Assembly (NCBI GenBank): GCA_030374765.1
Contig: JARGXX010000129.1
Span: 248,001 to 312,000, forward strand
Direction: 5' to 3'
From: Agarophyton chilense
Lineage: Eukaryota > Rhodophyta > Florideophyceae > Gracilariales > Gracilariaceae
DNA: 64,000 bases
In this document: positions 52,886 to 64,000 of the stretch, in pieces
Position numbering within the stretch: position 1 is the first letter of the stretch
Layout of the letters: every line of letters begins with the position of its first letter
Translations under genes and position numbers: made by a program
Notes under the pieces: generated by a model
Seen by the model: only the letters and a program-made list of their open reading frames with translations
Told to the model about the DNA's origin: nothing
The model's database searches: none

Positions 52886-54475
52886 CTACATCTTGTTTGT
52901 GTTACCGACTTGAATCGATTTCAGGTTACAGCCCAAGTATTCTAAGGGCAGGACTGACCGATTTGGCTGCTGGGTTTCGATACACTGCGCCGATTTCTTC
53001 CAGCTGCTTGATCGTGTGATTGATGAAAACTCACTGATTCTGCCCGTAACGCCTCTGCGGGCAGCGAATTGGTTTAGCTCCAAGGCGTAGTTCGATCTCC
53101 AAAGGGGACACGATGGCTAGTGGATCGGGGCCGAGCTTTATGAGGAATATTGAGCGATAATCGCATAGTATTCTCTTCAGCTCGCGAAGTCTCTCATTAC
53201 TCATTCCGTTTTTCCGGGCTTCCTCCTCTAGAGAAGCGAGATATTCTTCGATTTCAGTGGGTTCGTCGATTCCAAATCCAGCTGTGAGGTGTTCCGGGGG
53301 TTCAATCCGGTCGTTCTCCGTATCTCGGTAGGATACACCGCTGTAGTTACCCTTATCAGTAGGTACATCAAGGCGGCTAATACGCATACCGTTGATCGCC
53401 GAGCCGACATTCTCGAGGTGGTCGCCTAGGTTGAATCCTAATTTGTCGAGCATGTGGCGTTCAAGAATCACCTCTTTCATACTCTGATCCGTAATGAAGA
53501 ACTCTACTCCATGCAGAATTATATATATCTTGGTCCTGGGCAGGGTTATAACTAGCAACATCGCCACGCTTTGCTTTGATGTGAACACAATCTGGGCTTC
53601 TGCAGTGCTCTCCATAGCAGTCTCGAGTTCGATGGTTTCAGGGAGATTGATGACTTCCAAGTTGCTTCTTGCATTGACTTGCTTTATAAAGTCCTTAAAT
53701 ATAGCACTAGAGTCGGTTCCAGAGTCTCCAATTGCGACTGCTGCGACTCGTTCGTCGAGTAAAATGTTGTACTCTCCATTGCTGCTCGGATGGCTTGATA
53801 AACTGGCGAATTCGATGCTACTTTTCCCCCGCTTCTCTGCAAAGAAATCGTCCAGGAGCTGCTTCCGTTCTTCGGTTGAGGTAATTCTTCAGTCTCGGAT
53901 TCGGTGCTTCTTGCCGCACTTCTTGTTCGGGCAAGGCCTCGTCCACAAAGTACCGTTTGCAGCGGTTTTCTGTGCTCCTGAGTTTGAAGAATCTCGTTGG
54001 AAACGTTTGCTGCTGTGCTCAATATCTTTGGGTTCAATCTTCTTCGAATCGTTTCCTCCGTCGCCCTCGTGTCTTCGCTTTATCTGCGCTCGTGCAGTTT
54101 CGCCGTTCTGCACTTCGACGGCAACAGCGCTGGCGCTTTTCATAAAATGAGATATGCTTGCCTTCTGTACGGCTGTCCAGTATAACTTTTCGTTCAGTAG
54201 ACGAATACGTAGCTCGGCAGTTTCCACGCGATTGATCAGCTGAGGGACGATCTTCGTGCAGATTTCTTGATCTTTCTCGACTTCCTATGCATTGTTTCTG
54301 TCTAAATGCATAAATATGTTCAGGACATATTCTCTAACCGCTCCACTTTAGTCCCTCGGACATGGTCGGTACTTTATTGCATCCATTGATGTCTGTACGC
54401 GTTGCGCCAGGTCCTTCGGAGCTTCTTTGAGAGCAATAAGACCAGCTCCTGGGTTGCCCTTGTAGATTTGCTATG
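52886..54475 (-). mobile_element. Ty3/Gypsy fossil C (gag, protease, start of RT)
   Basis: Minus-strand remains: a gag part with a C-P-N-K-K-C-G-K-K-H knuckle (about 53.9-54.45 kb), a protease-to-RT linker (about 53.05-53.65 kb) and the beginning of RT (I-K-L-G-P-D-P, A-K-P-I-R, Q-R-R-Y, then an L-E-E-I-G-A-V-Y-R-N-P block). No LTR was recognised. Broken, about four or more breaks. The family looks different from A and B. Confidence 0.75.
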
Positions 54476-57240
54476 ATGCGTCCTCTGCGTAGGTGTCACT
54501 GTCGTCCAGGAGCTGTATACTTCGAGTTTCTACGCAGTCCAAGCGCCTGCATCTCAATCCAGACTGCAGTCCACTCTGGACTGCAGTTGTGCTATTTCAT
54601 CTCAGTTTCGCAGCAATCTGCTTTGGGGTGCACCTACGCATCCCAGATGTGCTCATGGGTGGTCAACAGTAACATCGAGAAAAAGCGACCTTTACTTTCC
54701 ACGAAGACTTGTTTCGATTTACTCGAGTGCCGTTCGGGTATCAAACTACTGCAGCTAAATTCCAAGTATAGCTGTACATGTTTTTTTAAAATGTCAAGAA
54801 GGCAACCGCAAAGGTAAACATCGATGATGTAAACATCTAGTCCACATCGATAGAAGAGCACTTTTCCCACGTTCGCACCGTAACGACCCTCCTGGCGGAT
54901 ACCGCAGTGACGCTGAAGCCGCGCAAGTGAGTCTTCTTCACCAAAAAGGTTGGAGACCCTGGCCACATCAGAAAACCTGGTTCCCAAATGGTTTCCCCAA
55001 GCATAATTACAGTTGTAATGGGGGGTTAAAGTGGCACAATTCCAAAAAGACATAAGATCTGTTGCACGTGTATGAAACTTCTATCTTCGCTTTGTCAAGT
55101 AACTCGCTATCATAAAGGCTCCCCTCAACAAAACGCTCCAAAAATGTGAACCGGAATGAATTGAGAATCTTTTGAGTGAGGAGATGGATGCGTTCGAGGA
55201 ATTGAAGCGGGCGCTTCTTTCACCACTCATCTTAGCCTTTCCGAAAACGGGGTTTCCGTATAGACTAAATACAGAGGGATTGAACGACCAAATTGTTTTT
55301 CGTCTCATGCACCATCCGGGGACAAGTTATATATAGGGTACTGGAGCTGTGCTGAAAATGAGGGCTAGCTGATCCACATGGGAACTGAGTAGGAGTTCCT
55401 GGTAGTAATAAGAAGCATATTGATGCTCAGTCCATACCTTTATGGTGAGCGCTCTTCACTGTGCACGGACTACGATGCCTTGAGATGATATTCAGACTCC
55501 CCAATGCGTCTGCTAGTCTTTTCTGTTGAAGTTTGAGACCGTCGGGGTGCGAATAAAGCCAATAGCACCGTTCAGGTATTATACACAACATATCTGATGC
55601 TAATAAGTGCTTAATTACCTCAGAATAGCAGAAGGAACCCGTCGGCGATGACATCCCTTGCACTATTTTCTCACCCAACCAACTTGGTACTGGCGGACTA
55701 CTGTAACGATATTACGATCTTCCTGAAGAAAACGATTTGCACAACACCGATATGGTAACACAGATACCGACCTTCCATTACACAAACCTCATGACCGTAA
55801 CGAAATAGGTTTCGAAGGATCTGATTTCGATGCGGGCAACAATGAGTTCATCCTGGGAAGGTCAACCTAGGATGGTACCACTCAATTTGTGGTTCTCAAG
55901 GCGCTTCGCCCGAGCATTCTGTATCTTTCACATTTTCCGAGACAATCGGGACACCCTGGCGCATTTAGGATGTACTATACCTTTAAGAAATTGGTTTACT
56001 GGCCTCATATGGCTCGCAACGTTTACATCTTTGTATATCAGTGTTAATCATGGGTTCGGACAGACGGTGGCATTCAAAAGCATCTAAAAAAGCTCAAGCT
56101 GTTTCCAGAAGTGGTTCCGCTCTATTTTGTGGAGATCGACCTTCTAAGACCACTTTTTAAGACAAAAAATGGGTACCAGCACATTTTACTGATCACCGAC
56201 AGGTTTTTGAGGTTTACCAGATCCATACCTACAAAAAATACGAAGTCAACATCTCTGGTGATAGCGTATCTCAATAATTGTAATAGCCTGTCTGGTGCGC
56301 CATAATATCCAGTCCACGATTGTAGTTGAAAACTGGCGTTCAAGATCTTTGAAGCAGTCTGTGCACTCTAGTGTTGTGAGAACTATTTCACTACTGCCTA
56401 CCCCCTACATACCAAAGAACAGGTTATGCTCTTTAACCACATATTGGTATATAGAATACGACACTATAAGGAAGAGCACCAAACTAGTTGCTACGAGCTG
56501 GTTCAACCGCTCTTCTACTTCTGAACCTTTTAGGTACACCGGTCCACGCAGAACACTTCCTTTGAATAGGTTCTTTCGCGACACCCACCATGTATTTTCG
56601 TGCGTCCGCAAAATAATCACAGCAGCTGGCACACTGACCCCTGTGATTTGAATGCTTGCCCTTGCTGGTGCGTCGGCGTGCGTCGCCTGGCGAATTCGCA
56701 TATGCGCGAGACATGCAAACAGTGCACGTAAGCGCAAATTTAATGTGCGCACTGTATTGGGCACGTACGAGATACAGTGGAAAACAATAATACGTAAGAA
56801 GAGATATAGATTACGTTAGCTATCGTAACTATCTTTGATGTGTTCGATGTCGTGGTTAGAACCACAGACAGCGCAATCAAGTCTTCCTGCCAAGTCGGCA
56901 ATCAACTGCCTTGGCAGGGGGTGCTCATAAAAGGCCACTCGTCCGTCGAGTGGCCGCTCAAGAAGGAGTGGAAGACACGACGAGTGAGGTACCCGATTCC
57001 TTGCGGATCCTAGTACAGTCTCTCCTGCGCCGCTATGTTTCCTTTAATTCAGATTTCTAACACTGTACCCAGCACTCGACAACACACTGCCAATGTCAAG
57101 GTAAATACCCTTGCAAGCTTGATGAGGGCTTTCAAACATGCCGAGAGTCGCCTAACTTCAGCTCAGAAGCGATACAAGGCTCACTACGACCTTCGGAAAA
57201 CCAAAATGGTCACTTTATCTACGGGAAAGTTTTTTTAAAT
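54476..57240 (+). mobile_element. Ty3/Gypsy fossil D (RT, RNase H, integrase)
   Basis: Plus-strand remains with an RT block (L-F-R-F-T-R-V-P-F-G near 54.72 kb, then a degenerate catalytic region), RNase H (about 55.15-55.35 kb), the integrase zinc end and core (about 55.93-56.4 kb) and an integrase C-terminal piece (Q-K-R-Y-K-A-H-Y-D near 57.17 kb). Heavily broken, more than ten breaks. It starts where fossil C ends but on the other strand, so the two may be one inverted element or two neighbours. Confidence 0.75.
54563..54587. repeat. Short perfect inverted repeat near the C/D switch
   Basis: ACTGCAGTCC and GGACTGCAGT are separated by five bases. It lies about 90 bp from the point where Gypsy sequence switches strand. 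Confidence 0.85.
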
Positions 57241-60200
57241 TAAAAATCCCCCTTCAGCTACAAGACCATGCCCGATGACGAAGCTGAAAATTGAGCTATC
57301 GATAGAGATATCAATTCGAAGCTTCTACTCGAATTCGAGAGACCCACTACAGTATGGAAGGAATCAGACCATACCGTCACGGTTGATCAAGATTGAATAC
57401 CGAATTCGACTTCCATAGACCGTATTACGGGAGTACCTGAAACGGTTCAATATCGCATGGAGACGGGTGCCTCAGGTCGAGAGTCTGGATTCGTAGCTCT
57501 GCGCAGAAGAATCTCGAAATATATCTCCCCAATTGAGGTTAATGTGAACCTTTCGAGCAGTGAAACTGATTCACATCCCCGATTGAAAAGTTAAAGTGGA
57601 CCTTAAAACGGGGCAGTCAGAAGCTTTCGACCAAAAACGCACAAGCCAAGCCCCTGACTCGGAATATCTAAATCCCCGAGGTAGCATTCCCCCGAAACAA
57701 CAATACCAAATCTCAAAATGGTTTCGGGTCTACAGCTTGGTGGGACACCGGAGAACCGAGGATGGTATCAAGTACACCTTCAGCTGATACGACAAGGGGT
57801 CTGAAAGGGACACCTTCAAATCCCCATCTGCAATACCACTACACTTCTGTAACAGCCATTGGCGCGGCCAAAAGGAGCCTATGCAACTGTACGGGTAGGC
57901 TCAAACCTCCGTGGGACGCAGGCCTAAAGAAGCATGAGAGTAAGATTCATTCTCGCCCAGACTCAACGCATATGCGTTCCAAAGTACCTACAAGGGAAGG
58001 TGTGACAGAGCACTTCACTGTAACAACAAGAAAAGACAACAATTTCTTTTATGAAAGAGACAGCTAACGAAGTCAAGTGATAGAAATCCGCCTCAAGAAT
58101 CACAGGGGTAGAGCGATGGAAAGTCTAGCTCCGGAATTACGAAGTGGAAGGACCCGGAGTTCGAAAAGTATTGGGAAACAGAGGATCAATTTCATGGCCA
58201 ACACACTGCTGGAAATGTCCGAAACACTAGAAGATAGAGACGTAGATAGATGCAGAGGACCGCTAACCTTACCAGTACGAAGAGAAGTAAACCGTTGGAG
58301 TGGGTTGCAGAACCACACGGTTCGAGTCTGCACCTAGAAGGAGATCCATGAAAGAATTAGAAGGCGCAGCTGCGGCAACCCTTGCCAGGTTCGCAACCTG
58401 AGGGAAGGCCACTTGGTATACATCCAACTAGAAATGACTCAAGAACTCACTCAGTTTTCTCAGCGCGTTCTTGTGATTCCCATGGGGACACAGTAAACCA
58501 TAAAAAAGCGTTAAAGCAGCAATCACAGAGGTTGGTCCAGCCAGCTGGAGGTTGTTGACTTACGCCTGACGATTTCGATTCGGCAGATCGACCACTGCAG
58601 GAGACCCTATTATTGGTTGGGGTGAGGGGCGAGAAATAACCATAAATAGAGGTCTAACCGAACCAGCAACCCTTTAGGAGCTCGGTAGAACAAAAGTTAT
58701 ACCTATAAGGGTAGACGAATTACGACCTTTTGGAAACGGCTCGGGCGGAAAAAGACCAGCCTAGCGACAAACAGGTGTCTCCAATATACCTTGATAAGGT
58801 TAAAGGCTCGGGGGAGCTCGATGAACGCACGGCACCCCTGGAAAGTATTGGTCGTGGCGAGGCACAACTCTAGCTTTGCAGGATGGTATGCCTACCAACC
58901 TCCATGCGAATTAGAATCCTATTTCTCCCTCCGAACAACGTACGATTGTAATATAATATGTTCAAACTATAATACATACCCTGAACGATGTTCGGATAAC
59001 TAAATCGGCGAATGTACTGGACAACCCTCAGAGATATTAAGAAAATGCGACCTAAACTTTGGACACCATCTCGTTGGATGTACGAATCGGGATTATGGAA
59101 ATACCAGTCGATACAATAACTACAGACAGGATGGTCCCCTTGACAGTCTGTCACCTGACGAGGACCACTCCGCAATTCCTACGGCCTTGCTGGCCTTAAG
59201 TGAGAATAGAAACAGACCAATCTATAAGCGCTGCTTCACAGCGCATCTACGCTTATTTAACGAAACTCGATCGTTCTCTACGGTCAAACTTCTCGACCCA
59301 ACTACAGGCCATAGTCTGCCACACCAAGCCACCTACTTGTTAATATCTCCGCTTCCATGACCACGAGATGGGGCGCTACCTGATATGGTTCATAACAGAG
59401 AAAACAGAGTCGATGAGCGAGATGATGGCTCGACCACCATCTCCGTGGAGAACTCACGCCGATATTTATCTCTATTAAGCGAACCCTTCTCAGCACGTTC
59501 CAAAGAGACAGCGAACTCATCCAACTTTTCCTGTAGTACGGGTATCGACCATTCATGTTCAACAATCGCCATCGTTGGGGGTGCGAAGAGATGAAGGACT
59601 TAAAAGAATAGCGTCAAGCGTTTCCATCTCCTTGGAGTCTTCAACTTCTTCAACATCAGTGGTAACCGGCACTTCACGTCTCCCGGAAGCAGAAACTGGT
59701 TGTGTAGAAGCGGCACCCCTTCGAATTATTGGTGGGCAATCCAAGAAATGGCACAGAGTAAGCTGACGAGGCACACCGTTGGATTGCACTCGCGCATGAA
59801 GGCATCAAGGTCCTTCCAAAATATTCAAAGTGAGCCAAAATACAAAACTGAAGAGTGGTCGCTCAGTCAAAAATGGGACGGAAAGACATCATCAAGGCTT
59901 AACGACCGTGAGATTATACAGAGAACTAATATCAATATCTAAATTGTCGTTTCAACGCAAAACTGGGCCCCTCGGGTGCCAGCGATCGATCCTTTTAAGT
60001 TGAAAGTAACCTTGATGGTCAAAACGAAAAAGACTCATAGAACAGCCTGTTCAGCACCGTTAGAATATCAATGTCGCCAGTTAATACTCAGTAGCAGTTT
60101 CTAAGATGTTTTTGCACCGTGGATCCAACTAATCGGCGCATGGAAATTCTAAGTAGAGCAACGAAACCTGAAAGATAGAAAAAAAGCTGAGCAGGGTGGG

Positions 60201-60717
60201 CGCAAAAAAGCATCTCAAAAAAGGTTCGACCTCCTCTCAACGGTTTAGGTGACCGCGAGCGCGATAAAGACTGCAAGAACCCTGAAAGTATCCATATCTA
60301 CGTTTTATTAGTTTGTCTGTGCGTCACTGTCACCACTTGCACTTTAAAACCGAGACTGGTGGTGGAAAAACTAGATTCCAAGAGATTGCGCGTTGTGTGA
60401 GGGGAAGACTCTAACTCGACTTTACTTCGATCTCTTTTCTGTCCGCCTTAAGAGCTAAACACTGGTACTGTAATGTTTGGCTTCTAAAAAACGCGGCGCA
60501 TCAGAGAATCGTTTTAGATGGTATTTGACAGTCCCCGGTTCATGCGTCGCATTTTGCTATGGGTGGGGGTCGGACTTGCAGCTTTTCTCTCAATTTCTGA
60601 AATCTCTCTCGATGTAGAGGTTTGGGAAAGATGTTGGCTGTCATTTCGATGGTGGGAATCTCGTACAGCGTGATGGCATTGGTACCGATGTGATGCTGCT
60701 GGTAATAGTGTCTGATA
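57241..60717. other. Poorly readable repeat-derived DNA
   Basis: No firm gene in about 3.5 kb. Minus-strand readings at 59302-59789 (acidic E-V-E-D-S-K-E-M, then W-S-I-P-V-L-Q-E-K-L-D-E-F) look like a decayed gag-type or coiled-coil protein. The 86-residue plus frame at 58077-58337 has no recognisable family. Most of the stretch is probably old retroelement sequence. Confidence 0.45.
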
Positions 60718-63700
60718 TCAATATTTTTTCAGCGCTTTATGGGTGTATGATTTTCGGCGATTAGGATGGCCGATTGATTGTCTATAAAGTGTGGTGTGGC
60801 TTTGTCCTTGGTGAGTCTCGTTGATTCGAGAAGTTTGCGTAGCAATTGTGTGTGTTGTGTGGCCTGGGTTGCTGAAATGTATTCTGCCTCTGTGGTTGAG
60901 AGTGCAACGATATTTTGCTTCTTTGACATCCACGATACGGGTGTGTCGTTGATGAGATGAACATTGCCGGTTACAGAATTTCTATTCTTTGCATTCGCGA
61001 AGTCGGAGTCACTGTAGACGGTAAGTGGTGTAGTTGTTGCCTCGTTTGGCTTGAATCATAGACCGTACGATCTTGTACCCTGCACATAGCGAAGGAGGGT
61101 TTTGATTGATTTCCAGTGATGTGTCTGTGGCTTTGTCATGTGTTGTGCTAGTCGGTTCGTAGCATATGTTATGTCGGGTCGGGTGCTATCGGTTAAGTTT
61201 CTGAGTTTTCCCAAGATATTTCTGTATCTCGCGGCGTCGATGTGTTGATAAGGGTTTTGTTGGCGGTTGTTGATCCAGGGCGTGGAGTCCTTGGTATGGC
61301 GTTGCGGTCGGGTTGTACTTGCTCATTTGCGTCTGCTCGAGTATGGCACCGATGGCGTCTGGTTTTGCGATATGGATTGTGCCGTCTTCTCCGTGCGTGA
61401 TGGCCCAGTTAAGGAATCGTGTTGGTGTGCCTAATCGTTTGGTTTTGTATTTTGTGAGAAGCTGGTGGTGTAGTGTGTCAATATGTCTTTGTGCTGATGC
61501 CAGTACTAGAAAGTCGTCTATGGTGGTACTGACCAGTGTTGTTCCCTCGGCTGTGTATTTTACATAGAGGCAAGGATCGTGCTCCGACGGTACAAAGTTG
61601 AGTTGGGTGAGGAATGTCTTCAGACCATGGTTGTAATAGTACGCCGCAGGAGAGGAGCTGTATGAATTGCCGATCAATTGACAGTTTTTGCTTTGGTGCG
61701 TGTATGTTCCATCGAATCTGGGCATCTGGGTGACATATATGGGTCTGTCATGTTCATAATTCTCGTGTAAGTATGCTGATCTTATGTCAAAGTGTTCAAG
61801 TGGCATTTGGTGTCTGGCGTGTAGCGCGATGAGCATTCTATGAGTGGTGCGGTCGGCAGAGTAGGTAGTGGTGGGTTTTGGATTGTAATGGATTCCTGGT
61901 TTCATCATGTCACCTCGAAGGTTATATCGTGCTTTTCGTTGGACGACATTTCCTTCTGCTGAGCGTTTGTACCTGTAGAGCATCTTCAGTGGGATGATGG
62001 ATTTTTGGGCGGGATGATTGTTGTTGGGAGCCACTTGATGCTGTCGTGTTTGTCTAGGTTGTTCAGTTCCGTTTCATGTGCCTTTTTCCACTGTACAGCG
62101 TCTGAAAACTGGCGGGATTGGGATAGATTGGCTGGCGGTGACGTATTGATGAGTATATCTCGTGGTATGGGTTGGCGTTGTGCTGCTCTTGCTTTTAATG
62201 CTGTTGTGGTGAATGCTCCAGGATCTTGGTCTCTATTGTAAGTGTGGAAATCCTGCACTCTGATGGATTGGTACTGTTGGGTGCGCATATTAAGGATAGC
62301 TATGTGCCTGAGGGATAGCGGGTACATGTATCTGGCCGGTTCTGCGCGAGGTTGGAGTTTCTATTTGGGAGCGTATACGGGTATGGTGCCGAGTTCTCTA
62401 AATGTGAATAGTCGTTGGATATCCGGTGCATTGCCGTACCAAATCTTGTACGGAGATGTATTGGTGGATGCGAGATGGACGAGGTTGTATTTGAAGATCG
62501 TATCTCGAGCAGCATCCTCCCAGTATTGGTCGCTGAGAATGGCCGTGTGTAACAGCGCTCGCACCGAGCTCATGATTGTTTTGTTCATGCGTTCTGCTAT
62601 TGAATTCTCTTGCGGTTGATGAGGGCTGCGAAGGTGGAGCTGGACCTGGTGAGTGTTGTAGGTTTGTTGCATTTTGTTGGAGGTGTATTCTTTTGCGTTG
62701 TCTGCTCGGAAGTAAGTGAGGGGATGGTGCATGCTATGGCGTATGTGGTGAAGTGTGTCGTTGATATGTTTAGGGATGTCTTTGCGGTATTTGGCAAAGT
62801 GTGCCATTGTGAAACGGCTGCGTGCGCCGATTACAAGGAGCATGTGATTTTTGCCATGTGTAGAAGTTCGTTTGACGGGACCACAAGTATCAGAACTGAC
62901 GTAGGCTCCGCTCCGACGGGGTATGCATGATATTTCGGTTTGTGTGGTGCTGGGGCCAACTTGGCGCGGTTGCATGCGGTACACGTCAATTTGTCGTGTG
63001 TGGGGAACTGGGTGGGCATGGTGGAGATGAGTCTTTTGTTGGCTGTGAGTTCTAATTTTGCTGGGTGTGCGTGATTCAATGTGATGTGCCAGTTGTGTAC
63101 CATTGTCTGTTTGTTGGTTTGTCTGTGTGATTTTGTGGGGTTGGGTTGTTTCTGAAGGTCGTGGATGGTGAGCCTGTTAGTCGGAGAGCTTAGGACTGGT
63201 GGTGCTGCTTCAGTTTCTTTTGCTGATGCACTAGGAGGTGTGGAGGCGGTGCTGTCTATCGGTCGTGGTGGGGATGTGGAGATCTTGGTTGTTCAATTTT
63301 TGTGGGAAGAACGTGGTTTATGTCCTATTGTTCGCGCTGTGTACGTCTTTGTATTGTCAATCATTAAGCCCTTAAGTCGATACTTCGACTTTATCCATGG
63401 TGCCTTCGCCATTATACGTGCTGGATGCTTATTTATGTCGATGATATATCCTGTGCTTGCAGTGAATGCGATGAGTCCATAGCGGACTGCAAGATCTTAT
63501 ACCAATAGCAGATTGTATCGAATGTGACAGTTGGCCACCGCATTGGTGCGAATGGGTTGCTTACTCTGGTCGGGGAGTATGCTGATCGTTCCATGATGTG
63601 GGCACTCGGTCTGTGTGTTGGTGGCAGTAGTGGTTAGAGTGGGGTTTTAAATTTTGTTCACGGTGGCAGTGGGGAACGTCACATGTGTTGGGTGCGCTCC

Positions 63701-63912
63701 GCTGTCTAATACGAACGTACCATTGTTGTCATTTTCATCTTCTCTTGTTATATCCGCCTGTGGTGGTGGGTATGGTATCTGTGACTGTGTCGGAGCGGCA
63801 AAGAATGAGAGTATCGGCGGGAACGGGTAAGGGTAAGGTGTATAAATGTAATGGGCTTGAGGTTGTATTTGGGATGTCGACGGTCTTGACATTCTTCGTC
63901 AGTGTGGACTGA
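60718..63912 (-). mobile_element. Ty1/Copia fossil E, runs to the window edge
   Basis: Minus-strand Copia remains in order: protease (V-L-D-S-G-A-H near 63.7 kb), the gag-pre-integrase zinc region (H...C-T-A-C near 63.0 kb), integrase (about 62.36-62.95 kb, with D-T-C-G-P, F-R-A-D-N and a Glu in N-S-I-A-E-R), RT (about 61.19-62.03 kb, with F-D-I-R-S-A-Y-L and I-D-D-F) and RNase H (about 60.73-60.93 kb, A-L-S-T-T-E-A-E-Y). Base use is strongly A/C-rich on the coding strand, unlike the other elements here. About five or more breaks. The gag front and 5' LTR would lie beyond position 64000; no 3' LTR was recognised. Confidence 0.88.
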
Positions 63913-64000
63913 GGGAATGCTGAGTTCCGTGTGGAAACAACAAGAGATGAAACCGGGGGGTAATCGGCGTTGAGTGTATGTGCCTCTGCGAAACTGTCCG

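Noticed and set aside
58300-58335. A second tRNA T-arm (GGTTCGAGTCTG)
   Set aside because: The stem does not pair and no D arm or acceptor is found at the right distance.
1-64000. CRISPR arrays, operons, riboswitches or bacterial defence genes
   Set aside because: No regularly spaced repeats or bacterial gene signals; everything readable is eukaryotic nuclear sequence.

Overview
The window reads as nuclear DNA of a multicellular red alga, most likely Chondrus crispus or a close florideophyte (inference). The reasons are long intron-free eukaryotic genes (MCM4, PCH2/TRIP13, a PH-domain protein kinase), a tight gene island walled in by repeats, and a dense load of Gypsy, Copia, hAT and piggyBac remains. 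No bacterial signals (operons, Shine-Dalgarno sites, CRISPR) are present.

Layout. 0-4.4 kb: decayed sequence with a coiled-coil reading frame, a possible PhyH-like fragment, a perfect 24-bp hairpin next to a C15 run, and a relic of a DNA N6/N4-methylase-like gene. 4.4-14.6 kb: two nested Ty3/Gypsy fossils on the minus strand. Element B (5' LTR, gag, protease) sits inside the integrase of element A (5' LTR, gag, protease, RT, RNase H, integrase). Both carry nearly the same primer-binding site right after the LTR. 14.6-18.7 kb: a broken chromodomain reading on plus, an unrecognised 592-aa frame on minus, and a second A-type LTR in the opposite orientation. 18.7-23.6 kb: non-coding DNA, then a decayed hAT transposase. 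23.95-30.33 kb: a Ty1/Copia fossil with both LTRs, followed by a short foldback element.

30.7-48.4 kb is the host gene island: nine genes in 17.6 kb. They are an LRAT-domain protein, an ABHD12-like hydrolase, a WW plus LURP-one protein, PCH2/TRIP13, a second alpha/beta hydrolase, a carotenoid-oxygenase-like protein that seems to lack all four iron-binding histidines, a PH-domain Ser/Thr kinase, MCM4 (with an E2F-like site upstream) and a small secreted or membrane protein. The genes share no single pathway. MCM4 and PCH2 are chromosome-maintenance genes; LRAT, the two hydrolases and perhaps the WW-LOR protein point to lipids and membranes.

48.9-64 kb is repeat DNA again: a decayed piggyBac transposase split by a textbook solo LTR of the B family (5-bp target duplication TTATG), two Gypsy pieces in opposite orientation, poorly readable sequence, and a Copia fossil on minus that runs up to the window edge. 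I see no clear new multi-gene system. The best leads are the carotenoid-oxygenase-like pseudoenzyme, the tRNA-like block inside the A-type LTR, and the 592-aa orphan frame.
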